Shown in pieces: positions 36,647 through 47,684 of a DNA stretch of 64,000 nucleotides. A program made the position numbers and the translations under genes. Each line of letters opens with the position of its first letter. Within the stretch, counting starts at the first letter, position 1. Below the pieces are notes generated by a model that saw only the letters and a list, made by a program, of their open reading frames with translations, ran no database searches and had not been told where the DNA came from. The DNA is taken from the NCBI GenBank assembly GCA_024509875.1, contig JAMPIV010012167.1, positions 1-64,000 on the forward strand, in the 5' to 3' direction. Source of the DNA: Oreohelix idahoensis (lineage: Eukaryota > Mollusca > Gastropoda > Stylommatophora > Oreohelicidae).

Positions 36647-38374
36647 TCATGATGGCTGATAATCTGTGATTTTGCGCAAGACAAAGGAAATGAGGTAGAC
36701 AAAGGCGTATATCTCACAGGCTGAAGTGAAGTCATAGCCTGAGTACCGGGCAAAGAAAAAAGTAATAAAGATGTAAAAGCATACAGTAGTAAACTTGAAC
36801 CAACGTCGAAGTTTAAAAGGAGCGCAGTGAGTGCGACAAAAAGTCGTAAAAGACGAAGATACTGAGCTAACCGGCCCAGCAAGAAAACTAAAGAAACCCA
36901 TAAGGTACAGATATGTACTAACAATTAAGTTCGTACATGTAGCAAAGAAAACGCTAGTCATTGCAGTAAAGAAGTTGCAATCAACGTGACTGGATGTAGA
37001 TTCAATCGTAGCGCTAAAATTAGTGTGTGTATCAGACAAAATCGAAGGATCTTCTATAATAGTAGTTAAAGAAGAATCAAAGTTAGATTTGCGACGTACT
37101 GAGGTATGTCGAATTGGGCTAAAAGAAGCACTCAAATTAGTATGATGAACAGTCGTATCATCAATACTGCAAGATTGCACCTTATTAGTAGAATGTATCA
37201 CGTGAGAAGATTTTGACATAGTCGTTAAGGTAGAAGCAGTAAGGTTATGTTGCCGTTCCCAAGCAGCAATTTGTACCGGCGTACAAACCTTTACACCACG
37301 TATCTGTCCGACAGTAAGGTCGGCGATAGGTGCTCTGAGCAAACATGCGTGTATATAACCAGTGAAAAATGGTGTGGCAATGTGGACTATGGCAGTCGGA
37401 AAAGTCTCAACCGCCCCACCGAATGTCACACATTTCACCATATTACCAGTTGCACAAGATGGATGGACTAGAGACTGTCTAATTCCAACAGTTGTGCATC
37501 CAGAATCAAAAAGTACAGAGACAGGATTATTATTCACAAACCCCTTATGTAGAGTAAGAGACCCTTTTCCGTCATGCGCAGCTAAGGCAGGAAGAGCGGG
37601 TAGAGGATGACCGCAACTCAAGGTAGTTATAGCTGTATGTTGGAACAAAGTTGTGCACTCCGGGCACTGAGATGTTCTCTCGAAATCGAAAGCAGAGCAA
37701 CCAATAGCATTAGAGACACTATGATTATTGTTACCTTGATTATTAACAACTTGGGGCTCTTGTTGAACAGAGTTAGCATGGCGATGTGATCTATTTGATC
37801 TACCATCATATCGCAATCTGTCGCGGCTATTATCTCTGTTGGAAGCATTGTTATTTTCTCTATTGAAACTATTGTTCTGATTTGAACCCCAGTTAGCATA
37901 GGTGCGATTGTCGTTTCCCCTTTGATCAAAATTTCTATAAGATGGGCTTTGTTGTCTCCAAGAAAAATCATTATAAGGTTGATAACCTCTATTGTAGTTA
38001 CCTCTTCCAAAATTTCCATAATTATTGGGACCAAAATTTGAAGGACCGTTAAATTGCCTCCAGTTCCTTGAAGAAGAATCATTACGTGATGGACCCCCTT
38101 GGTTCTGTCCAAAATTACGATTATATCTACCACCAAAATTTCGATCAACACTTTGAGATCTACGTCGCCAATTAGGACCATATGGTATTGCTGAAGCCAC
38201 AGGTAAACCTTCTTTGACCTGAGAATTGCTAACAGTCACATTTGGATGTGCCATGACGTATTGGCAACAGTATTGTTCCATATCTTTCAAGTTCGTAGGT
38301 TTTCGATCATGTAAAAAGGAAAGAAAAGACTCATTAAATGATGACATGACTTTGTCACGAAGCAACAAGTCCAT
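36647..38374 (-). CDS. Gag C-terminus plus aspartic protease, then hydrophobic tail
   Basis: 575 codons, open from 38374; its true start lies further upstream across a frameshift. Residues 1-60 are the end of a capsid-like domain (MDLLLRDKVMSSF, FLHDRKPTNL). Residues 65-215 are Arg/Asn/Gly-rich with repeated NFG, NRG and GNY, a nucleic-acid-binding tail without zinc knuckles. A CPEC...SCGH cluster precedes a retropepsin-like domain with PVSVLFDSGCTTVGIRQSLV (catalytic DSG) and VGQIRGV. After it comes a Ser/Thr-rich stretch and, in the last ~110 residues, hydrophobic segments (about 470-500, 528-545 and 554-566) that could be membrane spans. In this position one expects integrase or RT. The tail could be a chance frame beyond the true end. 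Confidence 0.8.
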   Translation of the reverse strand: MDLLLRDKVMSSFNESFLSFLHDRKPTNLKDMEQYCCQYVMAHPNVTVSNSQVKEGLPVASAIPYGPNWRRRSQSVDRNFGGRYNRNFGQNQGGPSRNDSSSRNWRQFNGPSNFGPNNYGNFGRGNYNRGYQPYNDFSWRQQSPSYRNFDQRGNDNRTYANWGSNQNNSFNRENNNASNRDNSRDRLRYDGRSNRSHRHANSVQQEPQVVNNQGNNNHSVSNAIGCSAFDFERTSQCPECTTLFQHTAITTLSCGHPLPALPALAAHDGKGSLTLHKGFVNNNPVSVLFDSGCTTVGIRQSLVHPSCATGNMVKCVTFGGAVETFPTAIVHIATPFFTGYIHACLLRAPIADLTVGQIRGVKVCTPVQIAAWERQHNLTASTLTTMSKSSHVIHSTNKVQSCSIDDTTVHHTNLSASFSPIRHTSVRRKSNFDSSLTTIIEDPSILSDTHTNFSATIESTSSHVDCNFFTAMTSVFFATCTNLIVSTYLYLMGFFSFLAGPVSSVSSSFTTFCRTHCAPFKLRRWFKFTTVCFYIFITFFFARYSGYDFTSACEIYAFVYLISFVLRKITDYQPS

Positions 38375-38529
38375 AAGGGCTTCATATGTGTGTTCAGTTT
38401 TAGAAAGTTCGATCCATCGTGAGAACGTAAGACGTATCTTTGTAATGAACTCTGAAAACTCTACCCCAGTCTCCGGTAACAGAGTCTTAAAGCGAAGACG
38501 ATACCCGTCTTCATTAAGTTGATATTTCT

Positions 38530-38991
38530 TTAGTAAGGCAGCTCTGGCAACATCATAGTTACCTTATCAGGACCCTCCAACATACTTATAATATCCGCAG
38601 CTTCACCCTTAAGTATCTTCATAAGTTGTGCACAATATTGCGACTTGTCTATCTTATGAGATTTGCATGCAAGTTCAAATCTATTTAGAGAGAATGCAAT
38701 ATCGTCGCTGGCAGGGTTGAAAACAGGTAATTTAATATCAGGAGATTTAGTATTTGCCTTATTAGAAGTTGTTTGATTGTTTGACTCATTTTGTGAATTA
38801 CCCATATTCACTACCCATATTTTCTCCAGCTCCATAGCTGCCAATTTTTGCTCGTGGAGTCTTTGGTTTTCTTCAGCTTGCATCTGAAGCTTGTTTTCCT
38901 CCATTTGCATTTGCATTTTTTTATCTTCAGCCTCTCTTTGCTGTTGAATTTTTCTCTCTTCAGCTTCTAATTTCTGTTTTTCCATCTCCAT
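38530..38991 (-). pseudogene. Gag N-terminal part, element 2 (after solo LTR)
   Basis: 153 codons: a Glu/Gln/Met/Lys-rich helix (KQKLEAEERKIQQQ, MQMQMEENKLQMQ), predicted coiled coil, then the capsid start SPDIKLPVFNPASDDI and RFELACKSHKIDKSQYC. The frame ends at a stop near 38530 because of a one-base shift; the next frame carries the capsid on into the 575-codon frame. On its 5' side it is interrupted by the solo LTR. Confidence 0.85.
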
Positions 38992-38994
38992 TTG

Positions 38995-39820
38995 TGTTGA
39001 AGGTGGTTTGCTCTATTAAATTGGGTCACTATTTATTGAACAATGTTCCATGTAATATGAATAAAGCAATTATAAATTTCTGGCCATTGCATTGCTTTTG
39101 ATATGTTAGTCTTTTCATTCAGTTATAGTGCATCGTGCCTTTCGATGGAAATTAAGCGAATGCGGGGTGGAAGATTTCGAACAATACTTGAACCTTGCAA
39201 TACGATTGACTTGATAAGTCATTTCATTGAGTCCATACATTTAATTCACAGTTTGTACACATCAAGACAATCCATGCATGTTGATCACAAAAGTACATAT
39301 TATAACTTGACCATATATTGAATATATATGTAGATATACTACCAGTCCTTGTCCAATAATCGAATTACTGTAGGCAGAACGTCATAGCTATATGCACGCG
39401 CGGTAGGGGGTTCCAACGGCCGACAGTGAGTCTATGAGTCTGGCAATATCAAATACTATGGACTGTAATTCATCCTTCCCTAAGTTCACTTACGTACTAA
39501 CCTTAATAATTTCATATCTTCATAATAACAATGGACTGACCCATGTCCGTACTTGAATAAAATATATCTGTGCGGCAATACCATGCCCAACACTGGAAGG
39601 AGAAAGGACACGTCTTTTCAGCTTGACGGTCAACACAAAAGGGGTCCAGTATCTTAGTCACGGTGCGTGACCTATCAACGCTACCACGTCATAATTCGTT
39701 CGAGTGTATAGCGTTCAATAGTCCAAGAATTATTTACCTTAGATTATATTAAATGCTGTAACCCCTAAAATGGCACGCTGCCAACCTATAGCAGACGACT
39801 GCAATGGAACTACCGTAACA
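38995..39820 (-). mobile_element. Solo LTR inserted in gag of element 2
   Basis: 826 bp; on the minus strand TGTTACGG...CTTCAACA. Its first eight bases equal those of the LTRs at 52473 and 58488, and its length is close to the 821 bp of the latter, so it is a related family. 5-bp flanks ATTTG (38990-38994) and ATTCG (39821-39825) are a target duplication with one difference. Removing it together with one flank leaves the gag reading frame continuous, which confirms the boundaries. Confidence 0.85.
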
Positions 39821-39825
39821 ATTCG

Positions 39826-39999
39826 GAATTTTCTCTCATCTGCCTGCATCTGCAATTTCCTATCTTCAGCTTCCATTTTCTGTCTCTTCTCTTCAGCTTT
39901 TTGCGCCTTGGCATATTCAGCAAGTGCAAATTCTTCTAATTTCTCCGCAGTCTTGCCAAGGGATTTCCCTTGTGCAATGAAATAATCCAAAGTAGACAT
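39826..39999 (-). pseudogene. Gag start of element 2
   Basis: Starts MSTLDYFIAQGKSLGKTAEK and continues with LEEFALAEYAKAQKAEEKR, a helical coiled-coil lead. The first ~55 codons are genuine gag; the open frame beyond 39826 reads into the solo LTR. The GKS-x-ELE-x-A arrangement parallels the gag start at 43789, which supports this ATG. Confidence 0.8.
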
Positions 40000-41092
40000 T
40001 ATGCTGGATTATATGAGATAAATACCTTGTGTAATTATATTACTAGAGAAACTCACTTTATCCCAACTCAGTGGGTGACAAGTCCTTAATCTAAAACCTG
40101 TATAATTACTTTAACTATAATAATATAATCAATCACCTATATATCTATTGTGCATTATAATATTGACAGTGTATGACACAATGAATAATACAAACAAGAA
40201 AGACAGAAACAAGATATAAATAACAAATGACAACGTTCGCAGGAATCAACTAAAGTATAAAAGTAGAAATAAAGTGAAAAATATTGCAAAGTCTTGCAAT
40301 GACAGCTGCGAATAGAACGACAAGACAAATGACAACACAGTGTATAAACGAATGTAACTGAAAGATAGAAAGGGGAGGAAGACACTCACAAACAAATTAA
40401 TCAATAACTAAAGAACAGAGGAGAATATAACGAAAACAACGCTAAGACATCTTGTCACACCTAAACAATTATAAAGATGACTGAATCCGGCGTAAACAGA
40501 GTATGCCCCGAATTATCAAGGGATCTTTTACGACACGGACTTAGACAAAACAGTCCCTATAGAACGCTTTCGTAGGCCCTCGGTGAAGTGGGATGTATCC
40601 TACGAAAGTCTCCACCCAACCTGTCCGCTGAAATATGACATATAAAACATATAACATAAAGACAAGGAATATAAATAGTTTATGTGCTGAGGAAGGCTTA
40701 ACTAACTATACAGTGGCACATACAGTTTACAAAAACAAACAGCCACTTATCTTTAGAAGGAAAAAAGCATGGCCCCCGAAACCACAGCAAAGATGTACAC
40801 AGCTAATACAATCCGAAGAAATCCACTGGCGATCGATGTCGGAACTCCAAGGTAACAGCGGCAATGATGTACATATAAACACAGTCTGCATAAATCCACT
40901 GGTGATCTATACTGGAACTCCAGACATTAAGTGCTGACATCAGTAGTTGGCTGGAACACTGCAAGTCTTGAGTTGGATATTTGTATAGTAGATTCCTTCT
41001 CTAGATGAAATTTGGACTGGTTACACTGTAAACTTGGCTTGACATCATGAACTTGTAAGATATTCTTCATAAGTTGGTAACACCCCAAAATG
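40000..41092 (-). other. 5' leader of element 2
   Basis: About 1.1 kb between LTR and gag with no coding frame. Similarly long leaders precede gag in the other two elements (about 1.4 kb each). Confidence 0.55.
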
Positions 41093-41103
41093 CTGGCTCA
41101 CCA
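41093..41103 (-). promoter_or_regulatory. Putative primer binding site, element 2
   Basis: On the minus strand TGGTGAGCCAG begins one base after the LTR end. Similar TGGT-x-GCCAG strings follow the LTRs at 53129 and 42342. The tRNA cannot be named from this. Confidence 0.45.
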
Positions 41104-41104
41104 C

Positions 41105-41451
41105 TGATAATGACAGGTTCGGTGTCTGTGGTTGTTGAAGGGTGAGAGACTTCCGGGCAACGCCGGGTACTTACAGATAATACTGGAGTAGAACTGTGGT
41201 GGCTCAGTAAAGATGGTAAACGTGCTGTTCGATCAGGTGTGTGGGTGTACAGACATCAAGAACACGAATGCATGTAGTTCTAACGTAAGTCAACAATAGT
41301 CACACACACCAACACCCATGTAGAAGTCAGGAAAAGGTTATAAGTTCTGATCGTTCTACACTGTTTTTCATATTCTACAGTCACGAGGACATCACTAGGT
41401 ACATAGTCACAGTTTACAGCACACAGCAAAATAGAATACCTCTCATGGACA
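41105..41451 (-). repeat. LTR copy, right (element 2)
   Basis: 347 bp counterpart of 34130-34466. Ends one base before the TGTTGAGG that starts the next candidate LTR. Confidence 0.8.
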
Positions 41452-41452
41452 C

Positions 41453-42341
41453 TGTTGAGGCCACTTCATGATGTGATTTTTATCACGGCAACTTATTATT
41501 AGTACCGGATTTTTTGTCACCCCATGTCGTACCTCAACTGAATGCAAAAGATACATGAGAGCGGTCGCTGTGAGATGAGTATCTAGGTATGACGTATGAG
41601 GCAGAGTTGGATGTGACGTCATAGCGTCAAGATGTGTGCCTAAAATGGCTTGTGTATCAGCCAGTGTATTGGGTTGTGTATTCAATAAATATTCTTAAGG
41701 ATAACGGTAAGCTATATGCTTAAATGATAGGCATGAGAAAATGCCAGGATTATAATTAAATTCAACACGGGATGATAATTCCCAAGACAAAGGAGTATGG
41801 TAAACTAAAATTATATGAACAGATAATTTTACAGTTGTTATGCCGGGAGGTCTCATTCCCCGAGGTCACAAGGATTATATCCTCCGAAGAAAAAAGGAAT
41901 AAAATTAATGAAAAATTGTTATACCGGGAAGCGACATACCCAGAAGCTTATGGATTGATGTGGATTTGATTTGTGAATACTTGAGATACTGGGACGCTTA
42001 AATTCCTCAATGTTGATGGAAAAATTATAATGAACTTGGACGCTAAATACCCCGCTGGAAATAGTGATTAATAAATGATATTATAAAGAGATGTCGAATG
42101 GAGAAGTCAAGTGACATGTGTAGAAAGTCGAAATAGGTTTAAGCACGACAGTAACACAGAGAGGGAGCATACATGCCATGTTCGTAATTGTGACCTTGTT
42201 AGTGTGTACTTACTCGTTAATAAACTGTTGCCAAATCGTCCAAGCCCAGTAGTTTATTCAATCGATCAAGGTTCATTTACCCAGCTGTTAACTTTACGTA
42301 GTACTTGAGATTTTGACATGGAAAGGTGTATACAAGAAGGG
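41453..42341 (+). repeat. Candidate 5' LTR of element 4
   Basis: Starts TGTTGAGG immediately after element 2 and includes AATAAA motifs at 41682 and 42220. A TGGTTGCCAG string at 42342 resembles the primer sites of the other elements. No second copy is in the window, so the right border is a guess. Confidence 0.4.
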
Positions 42342-43788
42342 TGGTTGCCAGAATATTCAACAATATAAACCAAAGCAAGATGAATGAATTCTCACTTATT
42401 TAATAACACAAATAGACTCTAGACAACGAAAGAATTCGGGCAATTTCTCCATCCCTTAAGAGGAGTGAAATAACTGTGGGCTACGTCCTGTCAAATAACT
42501 GGGGGCTGTCGTCCGATAACTGCAATAACTGGGACTGGGAAGCCCGTCCTGTAACTGGCAGGCTTGTCTACGTGGACTACACCTTCGACTACATCTTGAG
42601 ACATCAAGAAACTAGTTTTTCCTACTACGAATCTTAAGTCAACTGAAGCTGGACTACTGCACGGAACTTGTACACAGGACTTTGGACATTTTAAGAACTG
42701 TACGATCATAATTTGTCAAAAAAGACTGTACATTCACTATAATTTTACGATGGAAGATGACATGTAATGGCTGCTCCTTGTAGAGGCATCAAAGATCGTT
42801 AACCTGACCTTGAGGACTGTCAAGAGCCAACACTTCGACATCAAATTGATTCGGTTTGGACTGGGATTCTTTACATTCAATATTTCAATATTGGCAAATC
42901 ACGCATTTGGATGTGGAACGTTTATGGACAATCTGGCACTTTTTTACTCGGTGACGTCTTCTGTCCCCGGCTAACATTCAATCTGTTCAACTCGAAGTCA
43001 GGCGAGGTTTTCGTCTATTTATGTGTTTCTCAGATCAAATTGAAACACAAACACACTGATTCCTTATCTGCAGAGGTTCTGAGTTCAACAAGAAAGATAA
43101 GTAGTTTTTATATTTATCTGATGCGTGACAGTATTTGATCATTTCGGTACCTTTGCCAGTCAACATCCATTATTCCATGTTTTCTTCGCTTAGTCCTACA
43201 TGTTTATCTGTATAAATCAATCGGGAGGTGGCGGCGCTCGCTATTTGTAATTTTTGTTCGGAAATCTTGCAAATGACGATGTCCTATTAGGTTATTGTTG
43301 GTTGTCCAGTCAAAGAAAATAGCAGTGGAATTTTAGTCTTTGACTGCATAGCAGACATCGATATTTGTATAGATTGTTTCGTCAAGTCTGCGTCATATAT
43401 TTTCATGCACTAATTTACATATTGTGTCATTATTTGAACAGCTGTTTCTCTATCACTCTTGTCTCAGTGTGAAATTTGACGATTTGCTGTTATTGTGCGT
43501 TCCTTTCTGTCTTGTTTATTTTACAAGTAATTATTCAAAGTGGTTGTCGCTTGTCAACATGTCTGTTTCTTTTATTTACTTTACATGTGTCTTGTAATGT
43601 GCTATAATTTGACAAGTCTATTCATTATCATCTTTATTGACTTGTGCCATTCTTTTTCACTGTGCTCGTCTCTCATTCTTGGTATGTTCGTTCATAGGAT
43701 ATATTCAGTCAATGCCATAATTTATTGTACTTAATTAAGTGATATTAAGGGGAGATTTGACACTTGTTGATTCAACGTAGAACACAAA
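42342..43788 (+). other. Leader of element 4
   Basis: About 1.4 kb before the gag ATG with no supported frame. Confidence 0.45.
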
Positions 43789-45047
43789 ATGTCTTCAGTG
43801 TCAGAATTTGTTGACATAGGTTTGCGTTTGGGAAAATCTGGAGTTGAGCTGGAGGCTTATGCTGAGAAAAACTATCATGACTATTTGGAACGTATGGAAA
43901 GAAAGGAGCAAAGAGAATTAAAGAAGCAGGAGCTTGATCAAGCAAAAGAATTAAAGGAACTTGAAGAGAAGAAATTGGTTCAAGAAAAGGAACTTGAAGA
44001 GAAGAAATTGGCTCAAGAAAAGGAACTTGAAGATAAGAAATTAGTTCAACTAGAAGCAGCTAGAGAGTTGGAAAGGACAAAAATGGTTCAAAAAGAACAA
44101 GAACAAGAAGCTGCTCGAAAAGAACAAGAAGCCACTCGAAGAGAACAAGAAGCATCCAGAGAACTAGAACGGGAGAAAATGGAACTACGTAAGATGGAAC
44201 TTCTTCAGTTAGATCAAGCACACAGAAATGCTATAGAACTTCAGTCATTGAAATTACAGGCTGATAAAGAAAAAGAGATTGAGATTGCAAAGATTAATGC
44301 CCAACATATTGGTGCTGCTCCACAAGGTTCTCATAGCAATAGTTTTAATTATCCAAAAATTAAATTACCAAATTTTGATGATAAACGGGATTGTATGGAC
44401 TCGTTTATTATGAGGTTTAAAATGAGGGCTATGGATTTGAAGATCCCTAAAGATAGATGGCCTTTTGTTTTTTCAGACTACCTCACTGGTGAAGCAATGC
44501 GTTGTTTCATGTCAGTTGATGAAACAAGTAGAGCTGATTTTGATATTGTTGCCAATACTTTGATGAGAAAATTTCAGCTCATGGAGGAGGGTTTTCGATC
44601 CAGATTTCATTCTGTGGTTCCGTTCAAGAATGCTGATTTTGGAGAGTTCATCTCTTCTATTAAATTGTATTTGGGTCGGTGGATAGATTTATCTGGGATC
44701 AATAAAACATTTGATGAATTATTTGACCTAATGCTCAGAGATAAAGTTTTATCTACCTGTGGCGCAGATTTTGTAAGTTTTTTGCAGGAGAGAAAGCCAA
44801 AATCTATCAATGAATGCCAAGAATTGAGGAGAAACTACATGTCTGCACATCCAAACAAGGAAATTCGTAAGGTTTCCTTTGATAATGCATTACCTGTATG
44901 TGTTTCGTACCACGACGGAAGAGTAGGTGACCACCGTTCTCGCCCAAGGAGTTTGGAGGGTAGATGTAGGAGTGATTATCGATCTTCCTATCGAGGACGG
45001 TACAATTTTCGTCGTCCGTCAGTCACCATCTCACTTTGGTGGATATA
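43789..45047 (+). CDS. Gag of gypsy-type element 4, truncated
   Basis: 419 codons from a well-placed ATG, preceded by AACACAAA. Residues 1-45 match the start of the element 2 Gag (GLRLGKSGVELEAYAEKNYH). Residues 35-175 are a long Glu/Lys/Gln coiled coil with imperfect tandem repeats of the ELEEKKLVQEK type. A capsid-like domain follows: NYPKIKLPNFDD, KDRWPFVFSDYLTGEAM, FDELFDLMLRDKVL, FLQERKPKS. Residues about 375-410 are Arg/Ser/Tyr-rich (RSDYRSSYRGRYNFRR), probably binding nucleic acid. The frame ends because a LINE-C copy inserted at 45048; protease and pol are absent. Confidence 0.85.
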
Positions 45048-45658
45048 GACGGCGGGGCAAGCAAAAACATCAACAACAGAATGAATAAAGCAAGAACAGC
45101 CTTTTTTAGCCTAAACAACATCTGGAAGTCCTCTCAATACAGCACACGCACAAAATTAAGATTATATCAGAGCTGTGTGCTTTCTGTGTTTCTCTATGGT
45201 TCGGAATGCTGGAGAGTTACAGAGAGGGAAATGTCGAAATTGTCATCTTTTCACACAACATGCCTAAGAAAAATTCACCGAATCTTTTGGCCGAATACCA
45301 TCACCAACCAAGATCTGCTTACTCGGAGCAAGCAAGAGGACATGCACACCATCATAGCTGGCAGACGCTGGAGCTGGGTTGGCCATGTCCTCAGAAGAGA
45401 CCCCGATGCCATCACAAGAACAGCTATGCTATGGACCCCTGAAGGGAAACGAAAGAGAGGCCGACCAAAAACAACTTGGTGGAGGACTGTGGAGGCTGAG
45501 ATGCAAAGAATGAACCAGAGTTGGGGCACTGTACGAAGGATGGCCACCGACCGAGCAAAGTGGAATCAATTTGTTGTTGCCCTACAAGATGACACCAGGC
45601 TTGATGGCCACTGACTGCTTTGACGGTCGCAGCTAAGGATCAAAGAAGAAGAAAAAAA
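45048..45658 (+). mobile_element. LINE-C 3' copy inserted in gag
   Basis: 5'-truncated LINE-C with one open frame through the tail: NNRMNKARTAFFSLNNIWKS, RRWSWVGHVLRRDPDAITRT, KRKRGRPKTTWWRTVE, stop at 45614, and then CTAAGGATCAAAGAAGAAG with an A-tail. GATATA on both sides (45042-45047 and 45659-45664) is a candidate target duplication. It is the least damaged LINE-C tail in the window. Confidence 0.85.
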
Positions 45659-45664
45659 GATATA

Positions 45665-45883
45665 TAATGGAAACAATACAATTTTTCAACATGGTTGCAT
45701 TCCTCAGCTGTGACCAACGTACTCACTGCGAGAATTATGTTAATTTAGATTCAATTTAAAAGTTCTTTGATGACAACATTTCGTGTGAAAGTGCGTGTAT
45801 TGTTTTCAAAAAGTGTTCCCTGATAATAAGTGGTTTTAATCTTTCAAGTTTTCATGATTTGAACATCGGGTGAGGGCTCATGC
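45665..45883. other. Unassigned spacer
   Basis: Between LINE-C and the duplicated segment. No recognisable feature. Confidence 0.4.
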
Positions 45884-46149
45884 ACACCAATTTTTACGCA
45901 CTTTTTCTTTGTCGAGCGCTACTAATTTCGTGAAAGAATTAAAAAAAAAATAAAAATTTTAAAAAACCAAAGTATTTGTTTTATAAAACACCCACGTCGC
46001 GCAAGTTGCACACCGTGCGTTGCGCACTTTTTGTTTCTGGCGCGAGTTAATATTTTGAGTGAGACCGACCGACGTAACATACATCGGTTAGTTGGGATGG
46101 GATATAAGAAAAAAGTTACGGTGGAATCTCACAATGAAAAAGAACGAAC
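45884..46149 (+). repeat. Segmental duplicate, copy 2, first part
   Basis: Corresponds to 17343-17607, with small indels in the A-rich stretch. Ends with GAAC, the target duplication of the DNA transposon. Confidence 0.9.
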
Positions 46150-47113
46150 CACGGCTGTTTGTGCCCTATACCAGAGCGCTCTTTTAGTTTCGGTGACCGG
46201 AATTTTGACACCGGGTATAAAATTTTCGTGTGCACAGTAAAAGACTATTTAAGTTTTTGGCGGGGAAAATCAGCTGATGTGTGTGTAAAATTAGTAAAAT
46301 ATAAATCATTACACACTCGTTCTGGATAAACACAGCGCTAAAATTCTTTTGTGTACTATAACTTTGTTCTCTGCTCTATTTTTGGTTGCATTTTTATTTG
46401 TTTGAAATTAGTTTTGACGGAGTTACAGACTTTTGAAAACAGCGTCATCATTTGAGGAAATTCATAAAATAAGTAATCTTTTTATTAATTTAATATCTAA
46501 AAATCGGCCCATTCGTTTGAGTTTATAATTATAAAGACTTCTCGAAGGGAAGCTAAAGATTATTTCCACATACTTTTTTTTTTTGGTTTCATATCTTGAG
46601 AATGTGTGGTAGTCAGTTTTGTGAGTTTGGCATTACAAGAACAAGCATATTGTCACCAGATTTTATAGCATTTAAATTACTGTAAACGCATTCCTGATAC
46701 TCACAAATCTTAAATAAGGTTGTAAAAAAATAACTTTTTGTAAAGCACCATCTGTTTTTGCATTTTCATTCATTTATAATGATAATTAGCTACGTATATA
46801 AGCATCAGAAAACATGCAAATCTATAGATAGATTACTTCCACATACTTTGTTCTATCTTTTAAGTCTTGTTAATCTTGTATTTATAATATGATTTTTTTT
46901 TTAAATTGTGTGTGAGATAAGGACTGTTCCATTAGTGTTCTTTGGTAGACAATCCTGTGCACACGACGGCTGCCAAAGAATTCTAAGTAACTGTTTGTAT
47001 ATCTTCTTTCATTCACAGATAAAGCATTCTACATCCTGGTGTTAGACTTGATAGTCCCAAATATTCCTCTATCTTTATACATACACAAGTAAACTATACT
47101 ACATAACAACGAA

Positions 47114-47419
47114 ATGGAACATACTGTTTTGCATCATATGAATTGTGCCAGTGCACTGTGCAGAGCCTGTGGCAAGAGAGCATTAACTTCCAAAACAACA
47201 CGTTCAATTCAGAAAGCACTGAACTGTTCTAATTACGTTAATGATCTGTTCTTTGTGTTTGGAATTAACGTATCAGATGATAAACCCACACAGCATTCGA
47301 CTATATTTTGTAAGAAGTGTTACTTACGAATACAAAACTCAAAAAGGAGGCATAATGAGAAGTGTCTTGAAACAGCCAAGTTACTATCGGAAAACAGTCA
47401 GCACATCTGGAAAGACTAA
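47114..47419 (+). CDS. RAG1-N-terminus-like zinc-binding module (transposon remnant)
   Basis: 101 codons from ATG. LCRACGK near residue 19, then NDLFFVFGINVSDDKPTQHS and FCKKCYLRIQNSKRRHNEKC. The layout of one Cys-x2-Cys, about 45-50 residues, a hydrophobic F-x-I-x-V segment, a Pro/His turn, a second Cys-x2-Cys, then His and Cys matches the zinc-binding region found before the core of vertebrate RAG1 and in related mobile elements from molluscs. In an intact transposon it would be the DNA-binding N-terminus of the transposase. The frame stops at 47419, before a minisatellite. Being inside a deleted transposon, it probably makes no functional protein, but the cysteines are all intact. Confidence 0.7.
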   Translation: MEHTVLHHMNCASALCRACGKRALTSKTTRSIQKALNCSNYVNDLFFVFGINVSDDKPTQHSTIFCKKCYLRIQNSKRRHNEKCLETAKLLSENSQHIWKD

Positions 47420-47539
47420 AACCATAATTTAACTATAAGTGAATGTCAACTGTGCAATTATGTTGCAAAGGCATCTTTTGGTGTTTTAAAAACAAAAAGC
47501 TGCTCTATCCCCTGTGATGTTCTTTCTGACCCCTCCATG

Positions 47540-47660
47540 TCTAGTCAGTCATTTAGCTGTAGTCAGTCAGTTAGTTTGTAGTCAGTCAATTAGCTGTAGT
47601 CAGTCAGTTAGTTGTAGTCAGTCAGTTAGCTGTAGTCAGTCAGTTAGCTGTAGTCAGGAT
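47540..47660 (+). repeat. 18-bp minisatellite inside the transposon
   Basis: Five or six imperfect copies of GTCAGTCAGTTAGCTGTA, between the zinc-module frame and the downstream coding remnant. Confidence 0.8.
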
Positions 47661-47684
47661 AGCTCTGTACAGTAGGAGGTTGTT

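Larger units (their letters stand above)
34130..41451 (-). mobile_element. Gag-protease gypsy-type element (element 2), degenerate
   Basis: Minus-strand element bounded by 340-bp direct repeats. From the right: LTR, a 1.1 kb leader, gag with a coiled-coil start at 39999, protease, and then ~2.2 kb without a recognisable integrase or RT. A solo LTR (38995-39820) splits gag and there is a one-base frameshift near 38565. The left repeat interrupts LINE-F, but the right flank does not continue LINE-F, so the outer boundaries may have been rearranged or affected by the neighbouring element. Confidence 0.7.
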
